A stretch of DNA of 64,000 nucleotides from Hydrogenophaga sp. (GCF_011390835.1 NZ_JAABRQ010000020.1:1-64000), one strand, 5' to 3'; numbered from the stretch's first letter, positions 52,706 to 62,032 are shown. The notes: generated from the sequence alone by a model not told the origin. Numbers and translations are program-made.

Positions 52706-54109
52706 TCAAAGCCAGTATTCCCAGGCCCCGGCGAACAGCTCCTTGACCCGCAAGTCCAGGCCACGGCGCTGCCAGGCTTCGAGCGTGATGGCATCCGACG
52801 CAGCAAGGTCGCGGTCGAACATGGCCTGCAGCTGTTGGCCGAACTCCGCGCCAAGCACCACGGCGTTGAGCTCGTGGTTGTGCAGGAAGCTGCGCCAGTC
52901 GAGATTCGTCGAACCGACCGTGGCCCATACGCCGTCGATCAAGGCGGTCTTCGAATGCAGGATCACGCCCTGGCGCTCGAAAATTTTCACGCCGGCGCGC
53001 AGCAGTCGCGCGTAGGAGCGGCGCCCGGCATGAAAGACCAGCCATGAATCGGTCTGGCTGGGCAGGATCAGACTGACATCGACACCGCGCCGCGCCGCAT
53101 CCTCAAGCGCGGCCAGCAACTGCAGGTCGGGCACGAAATAGGCATTGGTGATGCACACACTGTTCTCGGCGCTGCCAATCGCCGACAGCAGCGTGGCGTA
53201 GATTTGGCTGTAAGGTTCCTCGGGCGAGCTTCCGATGGCGCGCACCACATGCGGGCCCACGCTTTGCAGTGGCGGGAAGTAGTTCTTCTCGTCCAGCGCG
53301 GCGCCCTTTTGCTGGGCCCAGGTGTTGATGAATAGTTCTTGCAAATCGGCCACCACGGGGCCGCGCAACCGCAGGTCGGTGTCGCGCCAGGCCGGGCCCA
53401 GTTCCTGGGCCCCTGGCGCGTCAACTTTGGGCTGAGCGCGCGACCCGCGCTTGAACGAGCCACCCGAATAGACGCTGCTGATGTTGATACCGCCAAGAAA
53501 GGCGGTGTGGCCATCGACGATCAGCAGCTTGCGATGGTCGCGCTGGTTTAACGACCAGGCCTTGCGCGCGGCCAGGGGATTGATCGGGTTGAACTCGAGC
53601 ACGCGGATGCCGCTTGCCGTCAAACGCTCCCAGAACGCCGCCGGCGTGCCGACGGTGCCCACGCTGTCGCGGATGAGGTTGACCTGCACGCCCTGCGCCT
53701 GCTTGGCAATCAGGGCCTCAGCGAATCGCTGGCCGACCTCGTCGTCGTCGAGGATGTAGGTCTCCATGTTGATATGGTCCTTGGCCGCTTCGATTGCGGC
53801 GACCATTGCCCGGTAGGTGGCCGGACCGTCCTGCAGCAGGCGCACTTCGTTGCCGGTGGTCAGCGGGCTGCCGGCAATGGTTTCCGCCACTGCCAGGTGG
53901 CGGTCGAAGAGGCCGGTCACGTTGCCGCTCTTCTTCAGACGGTCGATCACGGCCTTGCTTTGTGCGGCCGACAGGGGGCCTCGTGCACCCTCGAGCTGTA
54001 CGGGCGGGCGGGTCCGACCCTCCAGATCCGGATTGATTCTCGGCAGGCTGCTGCACGCACCCAGGGCCAGTGCCAGACTGGCCCACCAGAGCGTGTGCAG
54101 TTTCATCAC
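52706..54109 (-). CDS. Phospholipase-D-family lipoprotein (cardiolipin-synthase-like)
   Basis: 467 aa. Lipobox LGAC (Cys19) after a short signal peptide. Two HKD motifs: HRKLLIVDG near 205 and HSKTALIDG near 392, each with His, Lys and Asp in place. Such enzymes transfer or cleave phosphatidyl groups; most cardiolipin synthases have membrane helices instead of a lipid anchor, so an envelope-phospholipid remodelling role is more likely. Cell-surface anchoring is inferred. Confidence 0.87.
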   Translation of the reverse strand: MMKLHTLWWASLALALGACSSLPRINPDLEGRTRPPVQLEGARGPLSAAQSKAVIDRLKKSGNVTGLFDRHLAVAETIAGSPLTTGNEVRLLQDGPATYRAMVAAIEAAKDHINMETYILDDDEVGQRFAEALIAKQAQGVQVNLIRDSVGTVGTPAAFWERLTASGIRVLEFNPINPLAARKAWSLNQRDHRKLLIVDGHTAFLGGINISSVYSGGSFKRGSRAQPKVDAPGAQELGPAWRDTDLRLRGPVVADLQELFINTWAQQKGAALDEKNYFPPLQSVGPHVVRAIGSSPEEPYSQIYATLLSAIGSAENSVCITNAYFVPDLQLLAALEDAARRGVDVSLILPSQTDSWLVFHAGRRSYARLLRAGVKIFERQGVILHSKTALIDGVWATVGSTNLDWRSFLHNHELNAVVLGAEFGQQLQAMFDRDLAASDAITLEAWQRRGLDLRVKELFAGAWEYWL

Positions 54110-54136
54110 CGTGTGCTCAGGCTTCAGACTGCGTGC

Positions 54137-54170
54137 CCCACACCGGCGACCATCTGGTCGCCGGTGTGGG
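54137..54170. other. Perfect 16-bp inverted repeat
   Basis: CCCACACCGGCGACCA-TC-TGGTCGCCGGTGTGGG. Very stable but without a T run on either strand. It lies between the decayed DUF3309 copy and the phospholipase-D gene; it may stop transcription through pairing with a factor or be a mobile-element end. Confidence 0.8.
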
Positions 54171-54178
54171 ACGCGTGA

Positions 54179-54319
54179 TCACAAGTGCCCCGTGAGCAGC
54201 AAAGCGACCTGGATGTCGGCCACTAGGCCGCGCCCACTGATCGTCCCGTGGCTCCAGCTCTTGCCGTGGCCCCAGGTCGGGACGGCACCGACAATCAACA
54301 GCAGCGTACCGAGGCTCGT
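54179..54319 (-). pseudogene. Decayed DUF3309 gene copy
   Basis: Aligns base by base with the intact gene at 48475-48633: the ATG is now ACG (preceded by AAAACGCC like the intact AGAACGCC), about 18-21 bases of the first helix are lost, and the core GAVPTWGHGKSWSHGT and final LLLTGHL are kept. The DNA similarity shows a duplication within the cluster followed by loss. Confidence 0.8.
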
Positions 54320-54748
54320 GGCGTTTTCTTCCAATATGCAGTTGTGGGCAGCTGTTTGCCGGCGCCAGTGCAAATGCCTCCGAACGGCACCAGGCGTCGA
54401 ACTGCGTGCTTTCGCTGGCAGCAGCAGGCAGACTCAGCTGCCGGGCTCCGCTGTGCGCCATCGGTGCACTGTAGGAGCCCTGAATGCGATGGAGGCGACG
54501 GTCGACACCGGGCTTGGCATTTATCGTGGCCTGGACATCGATTGCTGCGAAGACGCCAAGCCCCTCCACCTTGGGGACCTGGGTCACCGTGGTGACGGCC
54601 TGAGTAAAGTCCAGCTTCGGCGGTGCAACGTGTAAGCCGTGGCTCGCTATCGTGACAACAAAAAAGTTCGTCATAGCATCTCCGGTTGAATGCGGTGACC
54701 TGAGCGTGTCTTATCGCTGTGCTCGCCATTGACTGGCTGTGGCCGCAG
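54320..54748. other. Spacer between the decayed DUF3309 copy and the DUF3185 gene
   Basis: A minus-strand open frame (54674 to 54117) runs through but has no family pattern and crosses the pseudogene out of frame, so I do not call it. A TGTAGGA half site lies at 54470-54476. Confidence 0.45.
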
Positions 54749-54970
54749 CTAGCTTCGCTTGCCGCCGAAAATCAGCAGCGCTCCGCCGACCAGCATCGCG
54801 CCGACGCCTGCCCAGACCGGTACGTTGACGGTCTGCTTTTCCTCGACCGATAGTGTGAGTGGACCCACCTGGGCTTCGTGGGTTTGTTTCGTAAAGCTGA
54901 AACTGCCGTAGGCCAGGCCGATGGCGCCGGCCACGAGCAGCGCAATGCCTACCATCTTGAGGGAATTCAT
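54749..54970 (-). CDS. DUF3185-family membrane protein
   Basis: 73 aa with two helices (about 6-25 and 52-70) around a polar loop containing VNVPVWAG. The family is small, uncharacterised and typical of stress clusters. AGGAGAC precedes the ATG. Confidence 0.85.
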   Translation of the reverse strand: MNSLKMVGIALLVAGAIGLAYGSFSFTKQTHEAQVGPLTLSVEEKQTVNVPVWAGVGAMLVGGALLIFGGKRS

Positions 54971-55037
54971 GGTTGAGTCTCCTGTTGTCGGGTCTCGGTC
55001 GCGGTGCGATCGTGCCCCGGGGTGGTGAAAGTGGTCG

Positions 55038-55184
55038 TCACAGGCGCCGGCCTTGGATCACGCGAAGCAGGATCAGGACTACCGCGATGATCAGCAGAAT
55101 GTGGATGAAGCCACCCATGGTGTAGGCGCTGACCACCCCGGCCAGCCAGAGCACGATGAGGACGACCGCGATGGTTTCCAGCAT
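55038..55184 (-). CDS. Small membrane protein of the Lmo0937 family
   Basis: 48 aa from the ATG at 55184, preceded by CAGGAGATATCTC. Two helices: LETIAVVLIVLWLAGVV and FIHILLIIAVVLILLRVI. Pattern of the Lmo0937/YqaE-like small family. Function unknown. Confidence 0.83.
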   Translation of the reverse strand: MLETIAVVLIVLWLAGVVSAYTMGGFIHILLIIAVVLILLRVIQGRRL

Positions 55185-55552
55185 GAGATATCTCCTGAGG
55201 CAACAGTATGACCAAAATTGCGCCCGGTGGCGGGGCGGCCTCCGGAAAGATGCCCGAGCGGGCAATGCGAGGGGGAGGCCGTGCTCATGGGCTGAACAGA
55301 GACTACGACCGACGCAACGGCACGACCAGCAGACGTTGCCGCCTCACGGAGTAATCGAAGTCCTACAGGTGCGCTTTGCGGTGTGCGGTGAACACGGACT
55401 GCAGCGGGTGGCGAGTAGGTGAGGTCCTACAAAAGGTCGTGGAGTCGAGAGACAGCTTGACCGACTTGGCGAGGGTATCCTCCCCTCACGTGTCCGTGGA
55501 CGTGCGTTGGCACGGCCCGACATCGCCTTGTCAATGAATCCCATCGTTTCAC
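55185..55552. other. Divergent spacer with regulatory repeats
   Basis: About 370 bases without a gene. Holds a perfect GTAGG-N6-CCTAC repeat (55415-55430) and a second GTCCTAC at 55360-55366 whose left half has decayed to GTAAT at the same spacing. Promoters for the minus-strand small genes and the plus-strand receiver gene must lie here. Confidence 0.6.
55415..55430. promoter_or_regulatory. Perfect inverted repeat GTAGG-N6-CCTAC
   Basis: GTAGG-tgaggt-CCTAC, 122 bp before the receiver-domain gene. Same architecture as 46209 and 50385. Confidence 0.6.
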
Positions 55553-56008
55553 ATGGGCCATGGTTTGGGTTGCAGGCTGCAACCAGGCCACGCGCTTTTC
55601 CACTTGCTCAATATTTACCTCGTCGAAGATAGCCCGGTGATCCGCGAGAACCTGATCGCCACGCTGGAAGAACTGGTGCCGGCCGAGGTCGTGGGCACCG
55701 CTGTGGACGAAGCGACCGCCGTGCGCTGGCTCGGAGACCCACTTCATCCGGTGGACCTGGTGATCGTCGACATCTTTCTTCAGGGGGGCTCCGGCCTGGG
55801 GGTGCTCAGGGCGGCGCAAGCGCTGCCGCAGCGCTACAGACTGGTGGTCCTGAGCAACTACGCCACACCCGTCATGCGCCAGAAGTGTCTCGCGCTGGGC
55901 GCAGACAGGGTGTTCGACAAGTCCAACGAGATCGAGGGACTGATGGCCTATTGCGCCACACTCGCTGCCGGCGATGGCCAAGGCAGCAGCGCTGTCGCCT
56001 CACCCTGA
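55553..56008 (+). CDS. Single-domain response regulator
   Basis: 151 aa from the ATG, or about 134 aa from a TTG at 55604, which would fit the receiver start LNIYLVEDSP better. Phospho-acceptor Asp73 in VIVDIFLQ, Lys123 in FDKSNE. No output domain, so it passes phosphoryl groups or acts by protein contact. It ends 167 bp before the CHASE3 kinase gene, its likely partner. Confidence 0.85.
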   Translation: MGHGLGCRLQPGHALFHLLNIYLVEDSPVIRENLIATLEELVPAEVVGTAVDEATAVRWLGDPLHPVDLVIVDIFLQGGSGLGVLRAAQALPQRYRLVVLSNYATPVMRQKCLALGADRVFDKSNEIEGLMAYCATLAAGDGQGSSAVASP

Positions 56009-56174
56009 TGGTCCCGTTTGGCGCCGCTTGTCGCGTCACACCCCTGCTGCGCTGGCGAAGGTCCGCCTCCAGCCGGCATTCGCCTGAGCTCTGTGGTCCA
56101 CTGGGTCCTTCCGGCCCGGGCTTCGGCGCTTGGCATTGCGCACCCGGTTCGCCGGTGTCTCAGGGGAACTGAGC

Positions 56175-57533
56175 ATGAACGTGATCAAGGGTCTCAGACA
56201 CAGTCGCATTGTGCTGACGCTGGCTGTGGCTGCGGCGGTGGGGATGGTGGTCCTCAGCGAAGGGGCGTACTGGCAGTCGGCACGGGCGCTGAACGACCTT
56301 GCTGCGATCGGGGACGCCCGCAGCGACATCCTGCGTCTTCAGCAAAGCGTGCTGGCTGCCGAGGCGGGGCAACGAGGCTACCTGCTGACCGCCCGCAGGG
56401 AATACCTGGCGCCCTATGACCAGGCGCTCAGAGACATCGATGAATCGTTCAGTCGCCTTGATCGGTACTACGCATCCAGCGCGACCAGCGTCGAGAGACT
56501 CGACAACTTGCGTGCCCTGACCGATACCAAGCTGACGGAGCTGGCGGTGGCCATCCGCCTGTACGACGAGGGCAAGAGCGCTGCCAGCACCGACATCGTG
56601 CTCAGCGCACTCAACAAGCAGCAGATGGAGGCCATCCGCGCGCTCGGAACCGAGCTGCTGGATTCGCAGGCACTGCAAGCCGACGCCGGCCGTGAAACGC
56701 TTGATAGGACGCTGAAAGGCCGGCGCATCGGCATGGCGCTTCTGACCGCCATCAGTCTGTTGGCGCTGTACCTGTTTCTGCGCAGAACCGACGAGCTCAA
56801 GCAGCAGCAGAAGCGACTCAAAGATCTGGTGCAGGCTGAGCGAGACCGGCTGGAAATCGAGGTTGCCCAGCGAACGGAGCAGCTCACCAAACTGGCACGC
56901 CACCTTCAGACGGCACGCGAAGACGAGCGCAACCGCCTGGCGCGCAACCTGCACGATGAACTCGGCTCGTTACTGACGTCGGCCAAGCTGGATGCGGCAC
57001 GCATCAAGTCGCGGCTGGCTGGCACCTCTCCCGAGGCGCTCGAACGGCTGGCCCATCTGGTGCAGACGCTGAACCAGAGCATTGCGCTGGGCCGCAGCAT
57101 CATCGAAGACCTGCGGCCCTCGACGCTGGGCAACCTGGGTCTGGTGCCGACCTTGGAGATTCTGACGCGTGAATTCGCTGATCAGACCGGGATCGCTGTC
57201 GACTGCGCGCTGTCGCCGGTCAAGCTCAGCGCCAACGCCGAGCTGATGGTCTACCGACTGGTGCAGGAAGCCATCACCAACATCAGCAAGTACGCGCGCG
57301 CGCGTCGCGTCTGGGTGAACATGCTCGCGCGCAACGGCCAGGTCGAGGTGTCGGTTTGCGACGACGGAGTTGGTTTTGACACGTCAGCGCCAGCGAAGTC
57401 CACCTTCGGCTTGCTGGGCATGCGCTTTCGCGTCGAGGCCGAGGGCGGCAAGCTGACCCTGGTGTCCAGCCCCGGACGAGGCACCCAGATTGTGGTGACG
57501 CTGCCGGAATCCCGCACAACGTCGCCAGCCTGA
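56175..57533 (+). CDS. CHASE3-domain sensor histidine kinase (NarX-type HisKA_3)
   Basis: 452 aa from the ATG at 56175 after AGGGGAACTGAGC. One helix near 12-28, a CHASE3 periplasmic sensor about 35-175, a second helix near 184-203, a coiled coil 205-240, then HisKA_3 with phospho-His260 in RNLHDELGSLL and a HATPase domain (N box EAITNISKYARA near 378, G1 DDGVGFD near 400). This class partners NarL-type regulators; candidates are the receiver gene just upstream and the regulator at 45.5 kb. Confidence 0.93.
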   Translation: MNVIKGLRHSRIVLTLAVAAAVGMVVLSEGAYWQSARALNDLAAIGDARSDILRLQQSVLAAEAGQRGYLLTARREYLAPYDQALRDIDESFSRLDRYYASSATSVERLDNLRALTDTKLTELAVAIRLYDEGKSAASTDIVLSALNKQQMEAIRALGTELLDSQALQADAGRETLDRTLKGRRIGMALLTAISLLALYLFLRRTDELKQQQKRLKDLVQAERDRLEIEVAQRTEQLTKLARHLQTAREDERNRLARNLHDELGSLLTSAKLDAARIKSRLAGTSPEALERLAHLVQTLNQSIALGRSIIEDLRPSTLGNLGLVPTLEILTREFADQTGIAVDCALSPVKLSANAELMVYRLVQEAITNISKYARARRVWVNMLARNGQVEVSVCDDGVGFDTSAPAKSTFGLLGMRFRVEAEGGKLTLVSSPGRGTQIVVTLPESRTTSPA

Positions 57534-57778
57534 CCGCTCGGTCGGTCGACCCGAGCCGTTGACGACAAGGTGCCGTCCTACACGCAGGAGGGGCCGGGGC
57601 CGATGGCCCTCACCGGTTGGTGTTCCTACAGTCTGTTCATCGGCATGAGGGCTCCGCACAACGGAGCTTCTGCCGAGTTGAGATCTTCCGCAGGGAAGCC
57701 CCCGACCGGATGTCGAGGACGGACCACCCGCCCCGCTGGCATTCACAAACCCACCCTCAACCTGACTGGACCCACACC

Positions 57779-58093
57779 ATGATCACTCGCAACCTACTCG
57801 CCGCCATCGTCACCGCGGTTGCCCTGCTTTCCGCCACCGGCTGCGCCGTCACGCGTGGACAGGAAACCGTCGGATCCTATGTAGACGATACAGCGATCAC
57901 CACCGCGGTGAAGGCACGCTTCATCGAAAGCAAGGAAGTCGACGCTGCGTCGATCAGTGTCGAAACCCTGAACGGCACGGTGATGCTCACGGGCTTTGCC
58001 AAGAACGTCGCAGAGCAGTTGGTCGCCACCAACCTGACCTGGAAGGTCAAGGGTGTGCGGGCGGTCAAGAATGAGATCGTTGTCCGCCCTTGA
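57779..58093 (+). CDS. BON-domain lipoprotein
   Basis: 104 aa. Lipobox SATGC (Cys22). One BON domain at about 35-104 with ITTAVKARFIE and VMLTGFAKN, ending in VKNEIVVRP. BON proteins bind membranes and protect against osmotic or envelope stress. Followed after 55 bp by a CsbD gene; GTCCTAC and TTCCTACA half sites lie 150-200 bp upstream. Confidence 0.9.
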   Translation: MITRNLLAAIVTAVALLSATGCAVTRGQETVGSYVDDTAITTAVKARFIESKEVDAASISVETLNGTVMLTGFAKNVAEQLVATNLTWKVKGVRAVKNEIVVRP

Positions 58094-58148
58094 TCCCGTG
58101 CGGCGGGTCAATCCGCCGAGCTCAAATATCAGCTCTTAGGAGAAACGC

Positions 58149-58370
58149 ATGAATTGGGAACGCATTCAAGGCAGCTGGAAACAGGTGACTGGCCGGGCCA
58201 AAGAACAATGGGGCAAGCTGACCGATGACGACCTGGATGTCGTTGCTGGTCGCCGTGACCAGTTGGCTGGCAAGATCCAGGAGCGCTACGGCGTAGCCAA
58301 GGACGACGCTGAAAAGCAGATCGGTGAGTGGGAGCGCAAGGCCACCGATTCGTGGTTCGACAAGAAATAG
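58149..58370 (+). CDS. CsbD-family stress protein
   Basis: 73 aa, MNWERIQGSWKQVTGRAKEQWG followed by GRRDQLAGKIQERYG and KQIGEWE, the CsbD pattern. Small, hydrophilic and highly expressed under general stress. Ribosome site TTAGGAGAAA. Ends in a strong hairpin. Confidence 0.93.
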   Translation: MNWERIQGSWKQVTGRAKEQWGKLTDDDLDVVAGRRDQLAGKIQERYGVAKDDAEKQIGEWERKATDSWFDKK

Positions 58371-58380
58371 TCAAGCATCG

Positions 58381-58401
58381 GACGCGCGTCCAACGCGCGT
58401 C
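58381..58401. terminator. Hairpin between convergent csbD-like and EVE genes
   Basis: GACGCGCGT-CCA-ACGCGCGTC, perfect 9-bp stem between converging genes. No clear T run, so it may work as a weak two-way terminator. Confidence 0.5.
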
Positions 58402-58409
58402 TGGTGATG

Positions 58410-58883
<474 letters not shown>

Positions 58884-58941
58884 GGCGGCAGTGTATCGGG
58901 CCAGCGGTGGCGCGCGGCTGCGTGTTGCGGGCTTGTGAGCC

Positions 58942-59748
58942 TCAGCGCCGCGCCGGTGCCGCTTGCGCTTTTTCCATCACCAGGTCAACCCGGCGATTGG
59001 CTTTTCGGTCCACCGGGTTGTCTTTGCCGCCGATGGGCCGGGTGTCTGCGAAGCCAGAGGCCTGGAGGCGCTGGGGTGCCACGCCGTGCTCGGCCAGGTA
59101 GCGGGCCACGGCGGCGGCGCGGCTGGTGGATAGCTCCCAGTTGGACGGGAAGCGCGCGCTTTGGATCGGCGTGTTGTCGGTGTGGCCTTCGATCACCAGG
59201 CGCAGCGTGGGGTCGGCGTTGAGCACCGGAATCAGCTCGTCGAGCACCGGGTAGCCTGCCTGCGTGAGTTCGGCGCCGCCCGGGCCAAACAGAAACTCGC
59301 TGCTGAGCCGAAAGCGCACGGCGTTCGCGTCTTCGGTCACGTCCACTTCCTGGCTCAGGCCCTGCTGCGGCAGGCCTTGCGCCGGGCTTTCCTGGCGCGA
59401 TGACGTCTCGGGCGTGAGCACGGGCAGGGGAATCACGGCGGGCTCATCGGAGGCGGCGCTGGGCGCGGCTGTTGCCGCTGCTGTAGAAGCGGCCTGTGCC
59501 GTCGGCGCCGGTGTCGGCGCGTTGTCGGGCGGACCGGCGAGCGACAGCATCACCACCATCATCACCAACATCAGCGTGATCACGTCCAGGTAGGTCAGCA
59601 GCCAGCCCTCTTCTTCGGTGGGGGCCGGGGTGTCCAGGTGCCAGCGGCGAAAGCGCCGGCCTGCGGCCTTGGCGCGGGGCTGCGCGACCGCGGGGGCCAC
59701 GGGTGTGGCGGGCGGCGGGGTGCCGGCGGCACTCAGCGTGGCCGACAT
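58942..59748 (-). CDS. MotB/OmpA-like peptidoglycan-binding stator protein
   Basis: 268 aa from the ATG at 59748. One helix near 50-70 (TYLDVITLMLVMMVVMLSLAG in parts; the Asp suits proton conduction), an Ala/Pro/Thr-rich linker, and an OmpA-like domain from about 155 with VIEGHTDNTP near 187 and LSTSRAAAV near 207. Partner of the MotA-like gene 1 bp upstream. No flagellar genes are near, so it may power gliding, transport or act as a second stator. Confidence 0.88.
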   Translation of the reverse strand: MSATLSAAGTPPPATPVAPAVAQPRAKAAGRRFRRWHLDTPAPTEEEGWLLTYLDVITLMLVMMVVMLSLAGPPDNAPTPAPTAQAASTAAATAAPSAASDEPAVIPLPVLTPETSSRQESPAQGLPQQGLSQEVDVTEDANAVRFRLSSEFLFGPGGAELTQAGYPVLDELIPVLNADPTLRLVIEGHTDNTPIQSARFPSNWELSTSRAAAVARYLAEHGVAPQRLQASGFADTRPIGGKDNPVDRKANRRVDLVMEKAQAAPARR

Positions 59749-59749
59749 G

Positions 59750-60598
59750 TCAGGCTGCCTTGCGGCTCTTGGCGCCGGGGTGGCCGCCGTCGAACATCTC
59801 ATCGTCGAACTGAGCGACAAAGGCTTTCAGGGTCTCGCGCATCATGGACGGACTGCGCCCAGCGCACATCATGGAAATGCCTTCGAGCACCATGTTCATG
59901 ATGACCAGCCGCTCTTCGGTGCGCCGCTCCAGCTTGACCGCGATCGGCTTGAACACCAGATTGGCCAGCAGCACGCCGTAGAAGGTGGTCATCAGCGCCA
60001 CCGCCAGCTGGCGGCCGATGGCGCCGAGATCGCCAGCGCCCACCAGGTCCATCAGGTTGATCAGGCCAAGCAGCGTGCCCACCATGCCAAAGGCTGGCGC
60101 ATAGCTGGCCATAGTGCGGAAGATCGCCGCTTCGGCCATTTCGCGCGAGCGCAGATGGGCGACGCGCCACTGCAGCAGGTCCACGATCTCATCTTCGGGC
60201 GTGCGGTCGATGATGAGCTGCACGCCGGTGCGCAGAAACGGGTTGCTCACCGACGGCAGGGCTCTCTCCACGGCCTTGAGGTCGCCCGCAATCCACAAGC
60301 GCGACATGCGCACCAGCTCTTCGATCTCGCGCACGCTGTCCAGCCGCTCCTGGCGCATGACCTGGACTACCAGGGGCAACACCCGCTTGATTTCGCGCAG
60401 CGGGTAGCTGAGGAAGGTGGCCGCCAGGGTGCCGCCGAACACGATGGCCAGGCTCGGCAGATCGACGAACTTGCCTGGGTCGTCGGCAGCAAACAGCAGG
60501 ATCACGGCCATGAACAGCGCGCTGGCGATCATGCCGATGAGGGTGGACGGATTCAATCGAGAGCCTTGGGGGGAGAAATAGGTCTGACGGCTTCTCAT
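59750..60598 (-). CDS. MotA/TolQ/ExbB-family proton channel
   Basis: 282 aa from the ATG at 60598; the open frame upstream has no initiation site. Four helices; the family block APAFGMVGTLLGLINLM near 180-196 and TTFYGVLLANLVFKPIAVKL near 215-235 are clear. With the MotB-like partner it forms a proton-driven stator. The pair is complete and tightly coupled. Confidence 0.88.
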   Translation of the reverse strand: MRSRQTYFSPQGSRLNPSTLIGMIASALFMAVILLFAADDPGKFVDLPSLAIVFGGTLAATFLSYPLREIKRVLPLVVQVMRQERLDSVREIEELVRMSRLWIAGDLKAVERALPSVSNPFLRTGVQLIIDRTPEDEIVDLLQWRVAHLRSREMAEAAIFRTMASYAPAFGMVGTLLGLINLMDLVGAGDLGAIGRQLAVALMTTFYGVLLANLVFKPIAVKLERRTEERLVIMNMVLEGISMMCAGRSPSMMRETLKAFVAQFDDEMFDGGHPGAKSRKAA

Positions 60599-60630
60599 TG
60601 TTGGGTGCCCGGCGCGCCACCAAAGACCAT

Positions 60631-60651
60631 AAAAGCGGGCCGCTTGCCCGC
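60631..60651 (-). terminator. Terminator-like hairpin upstream of the MotA-like gene
   Basis: On the minus strand GCGGGC-AAGCG-GCCCGC followed by TTTTA. It points toward the MotA-like gene, whose start is 33 bases further on, so it could stop leader transcription (attenuation) or end a transcript antisense to the divergent Bcr/CflA gene. Confidence 0.4.
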
Positions 60652-60820
60652 CATTTCTGGTCTGACCCTGCTCGCGGGCAGATTTGGGGCTGGATGGCGT
60701 TCCATCGAGCGGCGGCCAGGCGTTGTCCCGCCGACGGGCCAGGCACCGGCGCGCGATTGCGGTTAGCCTCAAGCGCCATGCCGACCGGGCGCATCCGCCC
60801 GGTACGATCAACGCCTCCTC

Positions 60821-62026
60821 ATGTCACCTCCCCAGTCCCCACCCGCCGCCGATGGTCGGCTGATCGCCAACCTGCTCGCGCAGCTGGCCTTCGGCCTGCT
60901 GACCATGACCATCTGCCTGCCGTCCATGCAGGAGTGGGGTCGTATCTTCGACAGCAGCCAGGCGGCGGTGCAGCTGACCTTCAGCAGCTACGTGGTGGCG
61001 CTGGGCTTGCTGCAACTGGTGTACGGCCCGGTGTCAGACCGCCGGGGCCGCAAACGGGTGCTGCTGTTCGGCCTGGGGCTCACGTTTCTCGCTTCGGTGA
61101 TGGCGGCCCTGGCGACCGATCTCGGCACGCTGATCCTGGCGCGGGTGCTGCAAGGCGCGGGTGCCGCCGCGGGCATGGTGGTGGGCCGGGCGCTGGTGCA
61201 GGACCTGTTTGAAGGGCCGCAGCGCACCCGGGTGATGGCCTACGTGGGCATGGCCATGGGCTTGTGCCCGCCGCTGGCCACGGTGGTCGGCGGTCAGCTG
61301 CATGTGCAGCTGGGATGGCAGGCCAACTTCGTGTTGATCGCCATCCTGGCGGTGGCGTTATTCGTGGCCGCCTGGCGTGGCCTGCCCGATCATCAGAAGT
61401 CCACCACGGTGCAGCCGCACTGGCTGCGAGCCATGCTGTCGGCCTATGCGCGGCTGGCGCGCGAGCCGGTCTTCATTTGCTACGTGGTCATCCTGTCGGC
61501 GACCACCGCCACGTTCTACGCCTTCCTGGCGGGGGCGCCCGTGGTGCTGGGCAGCTATGGCGTGGGGCCGGGCGGCGTGGGCTTCTACATCATGGTCGGT
61601 CCGCTGTCCTACATCGTCGGCAATTTCGTCACCACCCACCTGGTGCACCGGCTGCATGAGCGCACCATCATGCGGCTGGGCCAGTCGCTTACCGTGGGCG
61701 GTATCGTTCTCATGGTGGTGCTGGCGTTGGCTGGCCTGAACAACCCGCTGGCGTTTGCCCTGCCCATGATTTTCCTGGGACTGGGAAATGGCCTGCTGGT
61801 GCCGCCGGCGCTGGCCGGTACCGTAGGCCTGCTGCCAGCCCTGGCCGGGGCAGCCGCCGCAGTGGCCGGGCTGATGCAGCAGCTCACCGGTGCGGTGGGC
61901 GGTTTTGCGGTTGGCCTGTTCAGCCACGAAAACGCGGTCAATCTCGGGCTGTTGATGTTGATGCTGGCGCTCTGTGGCGTGGCGGGGCAGGTGCTCCTGC
62001 ACCGCTTGCAGGCCCGCCGGCGCTGA
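60821..62026 (+). CDS. Bcr/CflA-family drug-efflux MFS transporter
   Basis: 401 aa, twelve helices. MFS motif A in GPVSDRRGRKRVLLFG near 69-84, and the family's RVLQGAGAAAGMVVGRALVQD (in parts, near 108-128). Exports chloramphenicol-, bicyclomycin- or similar compounds, or natural metabolites. Divergent from the stator pair. Convergent with the di-heme gene, 6 bp apart. Confidence 0.9.
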   Translation: MSPPQSPPAADGRLIANLLAQLAFGLLTMTICLPSMQEWGRIFDSSQAAVQLTFSSYVVALGLLQLVYGPVSDRRGRKRVLLFGLGLTFLASVMAALATDLGTLILARVLQGAGAAAGMVVGRALVQDLFEGPQRTRVMAYVGMAMGLCPPLATVVGGQLHVQLGWQANFVLIAILAVALFVAAWRGLPDHQKSTTVQPHWLRAMLSAYARLAREPVFICYVVILSATTATFYAFLAGAPVVLGSYGVGPGGVGFYIMVGPLSYIVGNFVTTHLVHRLHERTIMRLGQSLTVGGIVLMVVLALAGLNNPLAFALPMIFLGLGNGLLVPPALAGTVGLLPALAGAAAAVAGLMQQLTGAVGGFAVGLFSHENAVNLGLLMLMLALCGVAGQVLLHRLQARRR

Positions 62027-62032
62027 GCGTGT

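Noticed and set aside
54117-54674. 185-codon minus-strand frame
   Set aside because: It crosses the decayed DUF3309 copy in another frame and shows no family pattern.
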